NCBI GenBank assembly: GCA_958510875.1
Contig: OY294068.1
Coordinates: forward strand, 159,252,388 to 159,316,387
DNA: 64,000 bases
Direction: 5' to 3'
Source: Endomychus coccineus
Lineage: Eukaryota; Arthropoda; Insecta; Coleoptera; Endomychidae
A model generated the notes under the pieces. The model saw nothing but the letters and a program-made list of their open reading frames with translations. It did no database searches and was not told the origin of the DNA. Position numbers and translations under genes: made by a program. Below, one piece after another: positions 11,750 through 22,454 of the stretch (position 1 is the stretch's first letter; each line of letters starts with the position of its first letter).

Positions 11750-12300
11750 CATCTTCATCATCTATATTGGGTAGTACATCAATAAGTGCTCTGGAATATG
11801 GCAGAGACGAGTACTTCGCATGATAGTCGCTTTCTGATGTCCCGTTATGCTTCATTTATCGAATCTTTGTATTCCGCAGTCCATTTTCGAAAATATTAAG
11901 TATTACAATTGTTTAGGTTTTTGTCAACGTCTTGGATGATAAATCATTGATGAAACCTTCCGATTGGGATTTTCAGATTCCCTTTCAATAATTTATATTT
12001 TCGTGATTTGAAGAGGGCTAGACAACATGTGCATACGATAGTTTAATAATACTTGAAATATTTTATTTGAGATTTTGGAAGTAAGTTTGATGATTTAATC
12101 AGGCAACGATTACTATGATTCGATCAATTTATCGCTTTCTCTAGATGACAGTATTCCGTTCACACGGATTTTGAATTCATTTGAATTTGAATTTCCCTGG
12201 TGATGCTCATTCTGAGTCTTATAATGGAGTTGTATTATTATTTTTTTAAATGTTCAAGAGTGCATGCACAAATACCTCGTAACAATACACATAGTAAACT
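11750..12300. other. No gene seen
   Basis: AT-rich sequence between the LINE relic and PLE copy A. No supported feature. Confidence 0.4.
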
Positions 12301-12304
12301 ATGA

Positions 12305-13135
12305 AAAAGTTCACACTGTGGATATATTAAAACAGTGTTGATGAGATTACAGTACTGAGAACCTCCCGGCTACCAAGTAGCCATCATCAGAGTAAACTAA
12401 ATTATGAATCAAAATGTGCCTGTTTAAATTCTATTTGGCGATAATAATGTGAAGAATGTGTTAGCGTCAACTGGAGTTGAATCGAAATAATTTGCTTTTT
12501 CGTTCATACATTTCCATCCCTTCTTCATCACCTAGATACTTGTCTGTAATGTTTCAAAAGTGATAAACTTGAGGAATGGTGTGACGTGACCTGTATTCAA
12601 AATATGTTCGGCAACCGCTGATTTTACACCATTATTTTTCTTTATGTGCAAAATGTTCCTCATCTTATACCGAGTTGAAATGTTCCTTCTAGTTTGACCC
12701 ACATAACATTTTGAACACGACTCACGATTGATTTTGTAAGTCGATTTGTCGAAATCGGAAACTTCAACAAAGGTGTTGCCTAAACGGTGTTTTAGCTTGT
12801 TCTTAAGTCAATAAACTGGTTATATTGCAAATTCATAAGATACACTATGAAATTTATCATTTACTGAAAAACGATAAGTGAAACTTTTCGATTTAATTGA
12901 AGTATTTGAAGGTAATGGCTCTAATTTGGTTAGTTCGCTACGTTCAAATTTCCTTTTTGGTTTAGAAATGAAATTATTGATTATTATGATTTTTGGTGAT
13001 CATTGTCCGACGCAATTTGCTGAAATTTCTCAACTTCGTTGTTTTAATTTTGCTGGCTCAAAGAAGTTTACTTTGATGATGGCTACATGGTGGCCGAACG
13101 TTACTCAGTACTTTAATAGTATTTTTAGTGGATGA
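12305..13135 (-). mobile_element. Penelope-like element, copy A: C-terminus with GIY-YIG, terminal repeats both sides
   Basis: On the minus strand, about 12960 to 12490, an almost open frame reads SFTYRFSVNDKFHSVSYEF, then LKNKLKHRLGNTFVEVSDFD, YKINRESCSKCYVGQTRRN (GIY-YIG nuclease motifs) and VKSAVAEHILNTGH. This is the linker and GIY-YIG endonuclease end of a PLE polyprotein; the reverse transcriptase is missing. A terminal-repeat segment with a hammerhead-like core follows at 12351-12397 (-). A related segment lies in opposite orientation at 13066-13135 (+), beyond the truncated 5' side. The short + frame at 12878-13135 is its shadow. Confidence 0.8.
12351..12397 (-). ncRNA. Decayed hammerhead-like motif in PLE A terminal repeat
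   Basis: Minus strand: a stem I arm TACT, core CTGATGA, one extra T, stem II GGCTAC/GTAGCC closed by TTG, then GGGA where GAAA is expected, and AGTA pairing back to stem I. The purine change in the G12-A13-A14 block should abolish cleavage. PLEs are known to carry hammerhead motifs in their terminal repeats, which supports the reading. Confidence 0.45.
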
Positions 13136-13884
13136 GGGTAATTATTTTTGATTAATAACGTTTTCCATCGTGCTCTTTAATTTGAAAAACTAGGATACCA
13201 AACTAATAGAATGGAAAGTGAGAATCAAATTTGCTATTGATGGTTTTTGAAGAGTTCCTTATCCTTCAATCCATTATATTATAAATATTTCCAACATTTT
13301 TGGCCGATGTGAAATGTTTTGCTCATTACCAAATTTCATTTCTTGGTCTCTCATAAACATGAAGGTGTGAAAACATGAAACATTCTATTAACAAACGCTA
13401 ATTCGCGCATTACTCATGAAATATTCATAAATTTGTAATTTCGGTGAATTCGAAAATATCTAGTTAGTAATGCTCATTTGGCATTGTCAGATTATGTGTC
13501 ACACTTATCATACCCTTTTATAAGTTTCCGACACCAAGTCGCATTCATATTCATTTATTCGCGTTTACTTAGGAAAATTGAGTCATAATATGCGACACGT
13601 ATTGGAGTGATATGTGTGTCAGCACCCTTGTAATGAAGTGATTAATTTTGACTACGCGTGTCTCTTAACTTCTTCCGATATCTCCTCAAATAATGTTCGC
13701 CGAACTTATTCTCATGACTTAATGGAGCATGATCGAAATTACAATGTGACCTCATAAACTGAAGCGTCTCCAGAGAACGTGTGTCTGTCAGTGTTTTTGT
13801 TGTCATGTTATAGCCCTAATTGATAAGTGTATTGCGACGAAAATAAATAAATTATATATTAACACTAATACTTAGGCTTATTAT

Positions 13885-16105
13885 TTCCGCCCTCGCGTAC
13901 GTTTCGGTCTAACGACTATCATCAGAAGACTTTTTAAACCCAAAATGAAATTTCTCAAGACTAATAGTATCACCACAAATCGTCCTCATCGCACCAATTT
14001 CAATTAAAAATGCCCACGTCGCCGAAACGAACAGGAACACGAGCAATCGAAATTATAACACATTATTGTTTTTAGTATATGAATTAAGAATCTGCTGCTT
14101 AGCAATTCTGTTATAAACTCTGAAGTCATATCGAAACACAGTATGTAATACGACTGAAGGACTGGACTGAAAATATAATGCTCGAGTATCTACTTTCGAA
14201 CCAGATATTGAAGATTTATCAGGTAATAGAAAAAGGTTTGTGACCTTATTTGGAATATTGCTATTTGAGCATTCTACCCAAAATATACTTTCAACATTAT
14301 GAAGACCCATGTAGGGATTTGCAAGGGTTCTAATTAATTGAATTAGTATGAATCTGACTCACTGATTGAATATGTGTTCTATGATTTACAGACTTGGAGC
14401 CACGTTTTATGTGAATGATCTCCAGAATAGATCTTTTATAATAATTGGTTTCCTTAGTTAAAATATTAGCATTTTTGTAATCCAATTGATGGTTATAATC
14501 AAAGCAGTGTTCAGCGAGGGCGGTGGAATCTTCTAAGTTCTTTTTTGTAAATATTGTTTAGAGATTTCTGTATAAGTCCCATCGCAAAATGAACAATTTA
14601 ATTTGTATACTGTGTGGGTTTGTTTATCTGTAGGTATTGAAGGTTTAAATTTGAAAAATATCTCCAAACACAGTTAGCAGGCTTATGCGCAATATTTTAT
14701 CATACTTTTCTGAACATTTCTTAATTTTGTCTGAGGTCTCCGGAATGTATGGTAATGTTATGAAATTATCTGTACTACCGTTTACTTTATTTATATATGA
14801 TTTTCCATTATAGATTTTGTTCATTATTTCTTTAATGATGAGATTGAAAAATGTTTTCGGGTAGTCATTCTTTTCCAGTGTATTACGAACAATTTTTAAG
14901 TTTTTGGGACGGTCTTCTGGGTGGGACAATTTAACCGTGCGATCTGTAAGGCTGTTTATAACACTTTTTCTATGACTTGTTCATGCAACGGAATTGAAGT
15001 GAAGATAACGTTGAGACCAAACTTCTTTAGTGAACCGCGAAGTTTTTATTTTTCATCTGCATCATGCCTAATGTTCATATCTAGGAAATTCATGTTTTTG
15101 TTCACTCCTATTTCACAAGTACATTGAAGTTTACAGTGGAAATTGTTGAATTTATTAATCGTGTATTGAATTTTATCATTGGGAACACACATTAGGCAAT
15201 CATCTTCATACCGTTCGAAGAATACCTGTTGAAAATCTAATGAATTCATTACAGATTCCTTTAAGTATTCCATAACTACGTAGCAATAGTTGCTTGAATG
15301 AAGGATCCCATTGCTATGCCGAATATTTGCCCAAAATATTGCTCACCGTATTGAAAATAAGTGCATTGTAAACAAAACTTCACTGCATTCATAAATTCAG
15401 ATTGACTTAGAGGTGTGTGGTTTTTAATCTCTGCCTCACGTTTTTCAATGCTATTCAATGCCAAAACGACTGGTATATTTGCAAATCAAGAAACGACGTC
15501 CAACGAAATTAATAGATGATCTACGGGTACGGATTGATTTTTATAAATTCATTGCAATGCCATGAGTCTTTCACATTGAATTCCTTTTTACCAATTATAT
15601 TGTTGATAGATTTTGATAAATTGTAGGTAGGCGCTCCAATATTACTTACAATGGGTCTAATATCACTTTTATGTAATTTTGGAGCCCATAGATATAAGGT
15701 GCTTGTACATTATGGCAAATTGATTCATTTTTCAATTCAATAGGGATTTTTTTATTTTTGTACCATTCATTTATTAATTTGCTTCATTCATTTTGTAATG
15801 ATAATGTAGGGTCAGATTCTGATTTTTTGTAAGTTGTTTCATCATTTAATGGATTTCCTATTTTGTTCTCGTGGTCATCTCTATGCATTATGACGGTTTT
15901 ATTACATTTATCCGCGTTCAAAACTAATATTTGAGGGTTAGCATCTAAGAACTCTTTTGTGTTGTTTGTGTGATAGTTGAAACGATTTTCGGCTATGCCT
16001 ATTTCTGCGTTCTGTTTATTCTTTTTATTTGTGAAGATGTTACAGATTTTATTTCTAATTTCATTTTTCTCCTATAAATTTTCATTTCTAATTCAGCATT
16101 CTAAA
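13885..16105 (-). mobile_element. Penelope-like element, copy B: reverse transcriptase plus GIY-YIG endonuclease
   Basis: The best preserved PLE in the window, on the minus strand. From 15970 to 15600 it reads LNADKCNKTVIMHRDDHENK, then LNDETTYKKSESDPTLS. The RT core follows: FCLQCTYFQYGEQYFGQIFG, MGSFIQATIAT, EYLKESVMNSLDFQQVFFER, and the active site YEDDCLMCV (usual YVDD) near 15200. Next come DRPKNLKIVRNTLEKNDYP and LPYIPETSDKI, then TVYKLNCSFCDGTYTEIS, a GIY-YIG motif in which the usual Gly of Y-x-G is Glu. AEHCFDYNHQLDYKN and SILEIIHIKRG follow. Several stops and frameshifts make it a pseudogene. Its 3' end at about 13890-13930 carries a hammerhead-like core. The same family recurs at 55 kb. 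Confidence 0.88.
13890..13930 (-). ncRNA. Hammerhead-like motif in PLE B 3' terminal repeat (decayed)
   Basis: Minus strand: stem I arm GTCTT, core CTGATGA, an extra T, stem II GTC/GAC closed by GTTA with an A-C mismatch at its base, GAAA, then ACGTACGC. The base expected to pair with A15.1 is C rather than T, and the cleavage position is G. This copy is therefore probably inactive; the sister motif at 55 kb is better. Confidence 0.5.
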
Positions 16106-17260
16106 TTAGCAAATATATTGTCGATAGGCAATTTTTTTTATTATGAGGCAATACCAATTTCGAACCCAAACTTAACGTGTGCTGCACCTCATCTGGAATT
16201 TTTGTGTCTGTTAGGTTTTTTAACCATTGTTTATTGATTGATTAATTGACATGCGTTGGCTGGTCATATGAATCGAGTCTTTAGGTGATGAAGATGAACG
16301 GAAAGAATAAGTTCAGCTTGTGTAGGATGTGGAGATGTCTTCACGTATTTATTGACAAAATCTCTTGAGCTGTTTAAAAAATTCAGTTAGACATTATTTA
16401 CATTCGAATTTCCGGAATAGTATTGAATTGTTTTTGTAATTCTTATGATCACTTATTCCCTTCAGCGTGAGCAAACTCATTCTGATTTAATTATTTCATT
16501 GAAACATCCGTGAAGTTTTCCATTTAGATATATACCTGTTGTGCGTGAGCTATGCCTGCAAAAACAGATAATACCTGTAGAAAAAAGGGTAATTTCTGGA
16601 TCTGAGATTTCATTTCCTAAGTTTCTATACTTATATTTCTGATGAGTAGAAACATATCATAATTAATTTAACACTGATCAGTTTATCACAAGCTGAAAAG
16701 AATTCAGACTTTTTCGACCGAAAAGAATATATGGTTTTAATTATGAAATATAAAATTAATTCGTCCCTTTGGGAACAACATTTGCAGTTGAAACATTTAT
16801 TCATCAGCTCAAACACGTTTTCATTTCTTGTTACAGTGGAATCGATTGAGAATGAGAAGCTTATGAAATTCTCTTCTCAGTATGCAAACTGCTGCAAAAA
16901 TGATAACAATACTCCGGTTCAACTCGAATCAAATAAGCGTTTGATGCCAAGTAAAATTTCTCAACGTTGAATCATTGTATGAAATTAGCAACTTCTATCT
17001 ATAGTTGAATTCTACGTATGGTCTGTTAATAGTCGCTTAAATAATCAATAGAAATGCGATTTGTATCAGTTTGTGCAAATAAAAAATGTTCAACCCGCTG
17101 GTTACCTGTTTCTCACTTGTTCACTGATTAATTTGAAAAATACGTAACATTATCCTGAAGGAAGGATATTGGTCCTTCGAGATGGTACTCTCAAATCTCC
17201 AACTAAAATAGTCAGAAATAAATTGTCAAATCCATCCAAATATAACAGTCTGTTGATGTA
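16106..17260. other. No gene seen
   Basis: AT-rich. The + frame at 15977-16237 overlaps PLE B, and frames at 16631-16970 overlap on both strands. None has recognisable content. Confidence 0.4.
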
Positions 17261-17731
17261 CTAAACTTCTGGTTAGAATCTTTCTGATAAAAAAGACTTG
17301 TTAGTATATTATTAACTTTTGACCGAGTCTCATGCTCATGCGTTGGTTTAATTTTGAAATGGGGATGTTTGTAGAATATGTAGCAATTGTGATAATACAG
17401 TGAGTGTATTTCCAGAAATTCTTCATTGTATGATAAGCTTGTAGAATATAATTTTTTTTTCCGAAGTATTATTTTAATAATGTAATTTTGAGAGACGGTC
17501 AGGGTTTGTAAGGCATTAATATAAAGAACACCCCAGACTGGGGTGTTCTACAAGCTTACTATACAATGAAGAATTTCTTGAAATATACTCACTGTATTAT
17601 CACAATTGCTACATATTCTACAAACATCCCCATTTCACAATTAAACCAACGCATGAGCATGAGACTCGGTCAAAAGTTAATAATATACTAACAAGTCTTT
17701 TTTATCAGAAAGATTCTAACCAGAAGTTTAG
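17261..17731. repeat. Long near-perfect hairpin, 186-bp arms, 99-bp loop
   Basis: Positions 17261-17446 and 17546-17731 are reverse complements, equal in length, with only a handful of mismatches (about 96-97 percent identity by eye). The loop carries its own small palindrome around ACACCCCAGACTGGGGTGT. Outside the arms a short similar stretch (TTGATGTA and TTGACGTC in inverse) suggests the original arms were slightly longer. No coding frame. This may be a foldback transposon or a recent inverted duplication. If transcribed it would give a long double-stranded RNA. Confidence 0.85.
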
Positions 17732-17734
17732 GAC

Positions 17735-18290
17735 GTCAATAGTTCCTAAAATAATCAATTCTTTACCATGAAACATAAAAAAATAAACAATCCTAAAATC
17801 TTCCAAGAAAAAATCTAAACAGTAGTAATACAGTAAATACATGTATTTATTAATCCCAAACAATATACACCTGAAAGAAAAGCATCATAATTTATGTTTG
17901 CGACTAAATTCTCTCTAGTTGTAAAATTACTAATGTATTTCTATTCACCAAGCTTTATAACTGTTTTTTTTTGTTACCCCTGTCTCTCCAAATACAAAAA
18001 ATTTGATTTGCTGAATGTTATTATACTTACTACTTTGTCACAAATAGCAAAATAATGCAATAATGAATTGATCTAGGTGTACACACTTGTATATAATTAT
18101 GGAAAATACTTACCTGTATGAAATGTGAATACTTACTCTATATACTATTTTAATGTATTCTGTTGCAATATCGATTATTTGGAAATATAAATATTTGGAA
18201 ATTTGATACGCGTTATCGTTCACGTTCACATCCATATATTCTTTATTATTGACTCAACTCGTGGTATATTCTTGTAACATGACAAACGAA
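17735..18290. other. No gene seen
   Basis: Very AT-rich sequence with no supported feature. Confidence 0.4.
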
Positions 18291-18293
18291 CTC

Positions 18294-18775
18294 CAACAAC
18301 TAACAGTAATGAAGTACGAAATAATCACCCTTTTCCCCTGAAGCTAATGAAGCAATAAGGACCTTTGAGCTACCAAATAGCCATCATCAGAGTGAACTAA
18401 ATTAGGAAACAAAATTTGCCTGTTTAAATACTATTCAGGATTAGTAACACAAACAAGGAACTACCCACAGCTCAAGACAAATCTGAATGTTAAATTGCTT
18501 TTTTCATATATATTCCCATCTCTTCTAAATTAGTTAGATATTTGACTGTTCTGTGTTTCAAGAGTGACAAATTTTCTTGAGATAAGCCTTTATTTAAAAT
18601 ATGCCCTGCTGATATTGATATATCATTATTATTCTTCTTTCGTACAACTAACATTGAAAAGAGAGTCGATAAAGTCGCCGAACACTAATGAGTACGAAAT
18701 AATCACCGTTATAAGGATGATTATTTCGTACTTATTAGCCTTATAGTGTATCCACAGTTTGAACTCTTCTAGTAT
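18294..18775 (-). mobile_element. Penelope-like element, copy C: short 3' relic with terminal repeats on both sides
   Basis: The minus strand at 18650-18490 retains a decayed end of the PLE nuclease region, colinear with copy A (the AEHIL and KxxLxxLE stretches are still detectable). The terminal-repeat segment at 18376-18410 has GAGCTA-CCAAA-TAGCC next to CATCATCAG, as in copy A. A segment on the opposite side (18686-18775, +) carries ATCCACAGTTTGAACT, which matches copy A's terminal sequence in inverse orientation. Same family as copy A, further decayed. Confidence 0.65.
18686..18737. repeat. 20-bp inverted repeat in PLE C terminal sequence
   Basis: TAATGAGTACGAAATAATCA (18686-18705) is inverted at 18718-18737 with one mismatch and a 12-nt loop. 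A third copy of GTACGAAATAATCACC lies at about 18314-18329. The motif seems to belong to the PLE terminal repeat. Confidence 0.6.
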
Positions 18776-18779
18776 AAAA

Positions 18780-19580
18780 GCCCCCCATGTTAGTTATGGA
18801 TGGTCGATACTTTCTATAAGCAAATTGATCTACTACATGAATAATTAACATTAACTTGAGTAGGTCCTCACAAGTTAATAACTCCAAATTTTACGACATC
18901 GTTTTGCTACTGCACGTGTATCGTGAATAAATAATTCGGAAATTTCTCCGAACTTAATAATGCTGGATATCACAGCGCCCCAGTTCTATTAATACTTAGG
19001 TCGAACCCAAAGTGTCTTATTTTCACCTTGACATAATATATAGCAGAAAATACTAACACTTACAAATCTATTTCAATATGAACTTCATAAACATTTGAAA
19101 CTTTTATCTCTTTTATACAACTAGGTTGAGTTAGCAATAATATTCCCGACTGAGAAAGTACTCTGAAGTGTGTTTATGCTAATTTTATAGAGAATGAAAA
19201 CATAATCCTCTAAATAAACTCTTTGAACCAACATTGGCATCCAGGTTACAAATATCCATACTACAATCAATTAAAATTAAGACAGAATTATTGCACTTTA
19301 TGGAGAAGTAGCGATTTTATGGATTTGTTTCATTAATGTCTGATCGTCTAGTTAATCATCAGGAGTTTTCACTTTCATTAATTAATTTACAATTAACAAC
19401 TGTGGAACCGATTCCCAATTTTGATACGAGGATTTGGACAATTCAAAGCATATAATATAAGGTGTTAGTGTGGTGAGTAGGTATATGAGGAAGATCAGAC
19501 ATCCTCTTCCCATTTGGATCATTATAAAATACCTCCTATCTTCATCGCCAAAGCTGGAGTAGCATAGAAGTGACGACAAG
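18780..19580. other. No gene seen
   Basis: No supported feature. The minus frame at 19382-19618 runs into the first tandem unit and has no recognisable domain. Confidence 0.4.
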
Positions 19581-19588
19581 CATCGCTG

Positions 19589-21949
19589 AACACTCCTATT
19601 ATTAAGACCAAAAAACAAAGAAGTAAAACTGACAGTATTGCTGTAAGTAAACGCTCAATCCTTCAAATCTCCTCAAATGAAGGATTCTTCATCGGAATCT
19701 GATTTGGATGAAAAATCAAGTAGAATAATAGTGGTAATTTTATCCGTCACTGAAGTCCTATCAGATTCAGACAGAATAAGTAATCTAGAATAATAGCAGA
19801 ATGTCAATCATCATTTAAATGCTGTTCCTAGTTAGTGCCAGAGCTACTGTAGCAATTTTTTTACGTACACGCGAACATTTATTGGATAAATTCAAATATA
19901 GAAAGAACCAACCGTCAAAATGCTAGAAATGAATTTCTATTAAGAGTCATAATAAGTAAATCAGAATGTACAGCTAGAACTTCAATTTATTGTTAGTAGG
20001 AAAAATGCCACAAACTGATAAAAATATGAAAAAGTGTTTTTGTTACAATATTTTCTGACCAACGTAACGAAGATTGATTGATTCGCGATGATTATGAGCT
20101 TAATACCAGAACCAAGGAAAACACCACATCAATTTGCTGTATTTAACAATTCCTGATGATGGTATTCGGAATATGAGAAACGGAATTTATGATAATTTTT
20201 TTAATCATAGACATGTCTATTCTGTCTGTTGCAACAACTAGGTTGGGTCACAGAAGCGTGAGCCCCTGGAAAAAGCAATGTGATTAACACTCCTATAATA
20301 AAGATCAAATAACAAAGAAATGAAACTGACATTGTTGCTGTAATTAGATGCTCAATTCTTCAAATCTTCCCAAATGAAGGGTACTTCATCAGAATCTGAT
20401 TTGGATAGAACTACTTTAGCAATTTTCATAAGGTACATGGGAAAACTTATTGGATAAGTTCTTATATATAAAAGAACTAATCGGCAAAATCCTACAAATA
20501 AATTTTTATTAAGAGTCATAATAAGTAAATCAGATGGTACAGCTAGAACTTAAATTCATTGATAGTATGAAAGATGCCATAAACTGATTTAATATAACAA
20601 AGTGTTTTAATGACAATATTTTCCGACCAACGTAAAGAAGATTGATTAGTTCGCAATGAGTATGAGTTTAAAACCGGAACCAAGGGATACACAACATAAA
20701 TTTGCTGAATTCAACAATTCCTGATGATAGCATTCGAAATATAAAAAACGGAATTTATGATAATTTTACAATATCTACATGGTCTGTTGCTACAATAAGG
20801 TTCAGCAGTCCGCTTTCAAAATCGTGAGCATCTGGAAGAAACAATGTGATCAACACTCCTATAATTAAGATCAAATAACGAAGAAATGAAACAGATAGTG
20901 TTGCTGTAAGTAAATGCTCAATCATTGAAATCTTCCTAAATGAAAAATTCTTGATTTACTTTATCAATTTTCATAGGTACACAAGAACATTCATTCGATA
21001 AATTCATATATAGAAAGAACTAACCGTGAAAATCCTAGAAATAACTTCCTTTTGAGAGTCATAATAAGTAAATCAGAAGGTACAGCTAGGACTTCAATTT
21101 ATTGTTGGTATGGAAGATGTCACAAACTGATATAAAAAAATAATTTTATTACGAATTTTCTGGGCAACGTAACGAAGATTGATTAATTCGCGATGATTAT
21201 GAGCTTAAAACCAGAACCAAGGGAAACACCACATCAATTTGCTACATTTAACAATTCCTGATGATGGCATTCAGAATATAAAAAATGGAATTTATGATAA
21301 TTTTACATTATGTCTACACGGTCTGTTGCGACAATTAGGTTCAGCAGTCCGCTTAAAAAAGCGTGAGCATCTGGAAGAAGCAATGTAATTAACACTCCAA
21401 TAATTAATATCAAATAACAAAGAAATGAAACTGACAGTGCTGCTGTAGGTGAATGCTCAATCGTTCAAATCTTCCTAGATGAAGAATTCTCCATCGCAAT
21501 CTGATTTGTATAGAGCTACTTCAGCGAATTTCATAGGTACACAAGAACATTCATTGGATAAATTCATATATAGAAAGAACTGACCGTGAGAATCCTAGAA
21601 ATAAATAATTTGTATCAAGAGTCACAATGAGTAAATCAGAAAGTACAGCTAGAGCTTCAATCTATTGTTAGTTGGGAAGATGCCACAAACTAATCTAGTA
21701 TAAAAATTTCATTACAATATTTTCTGAGCAACGTAACAAATATTGATCAGTTTGCGATGATTATGAATTTACAACCGGAACCAAAGAAAACACCATTTCA
21801 ATTTGTTGCATTCAACAATTCTTGATGATAGCATTCGGAATATAAAAATGGAATGTATGTTAATTTCGCATTACAGACATGTCTACACGGTCGGTTGCGA
21901 CTATTAACTTCAGCAGACTGCTCACAAAAGCGTGAAGAGCAATGCAATT
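19589..21949. repeat. Tandem array of four diverged units of about 540-700 bp
   Basis: Units start with AACACTCC(T/A)AT(A/T)AT at 19589, 20286, 20852 and 21391, and the array ends at 21949, where AACACTTTG marks a broken fifth start. Lengths are 697, 566, 539 and 559 bp. Shared landmarks in each unit include GAATCTGATTTG (lost in unit 3), AGAGTCATAATAAGTAAATC (varied in unit 4), CAATTTGCT(G/A)-type and CAACAATTCCTGATGAT blocks and a closing CGTGAGCATCTGGAA. The first unit is longer because of about 130 bp of extra sequence near 19725-19850. No conserved frame crosses the units, so this looks like a diverged satellite or a tandemly duplicated transposon fragment. Confidence 0.85.
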
Positions 21950-22019
21950 AACACTTTGAAATGATTGTAAACAATATTAGATTACATCGGATCAAAATAC
22001 CTTTGCTAAATATTACATC

Positions 22020-22450
22020 GTTTATTTCAAATTGAAATATCAATCGTCGTTTGCTTCTACCAGAGCAGATTACCTGAGACATTTATAGGTGTTTAGCTCA
22101 AATAAATTACTCTCACACCAATCATGGAAAATAGGGATCAATTTTTGACATCTCGGCAACGGAATCACAATTAATAGCTCTAAACAACTTCAAATCTCCA
22201 CCAAATATAAGCTATTTAGAGTTTTCTAAGGTAGTCTCTATATCCTGGAGAAAATGTTTGGTTCACAACAGTGGGCACATATGAGATCCTTGGGGCACCC
22301 CAGATTATACTTGAATTGGAACTGATGAAGCTTTACTATATTTCAACTGAGTCCTATTAGTCGAAAACATTCAATTTCTGACTAGCCCGAAATTGGTAGT
22401 ATAGTCCATTACATAATGAGAGAGTATGTACTTAAGTAATCATTAGGTCA
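22020..22450 (-). pseudogene. LINE reverse-transcriptase relic with mutated active site
   Basis: Minus strand: TNRTQLKYSKASSVPIQV runs into SGVPQGSH (the RT block usually written SGVPQGS) with PLL after it, then DIETTLENSK and LIFGGDLKLFRAINCDS. The last is the catalytic FADDLKLFR block with both the Ala and first Asp replaced (FGGD). Stops are frequent. It abuts the tandem array on its left; no endonuclease or C-terminal part is visible. Confidence 0.75.
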
Positions 22451-22454
22451 TTTT

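Noticed and set aside
12878..13135. + strand 85-codon frame
   Set aside because: It overlaps PLE copy A on the opposite strand and a terminal-repeat piece; it is a shadow.
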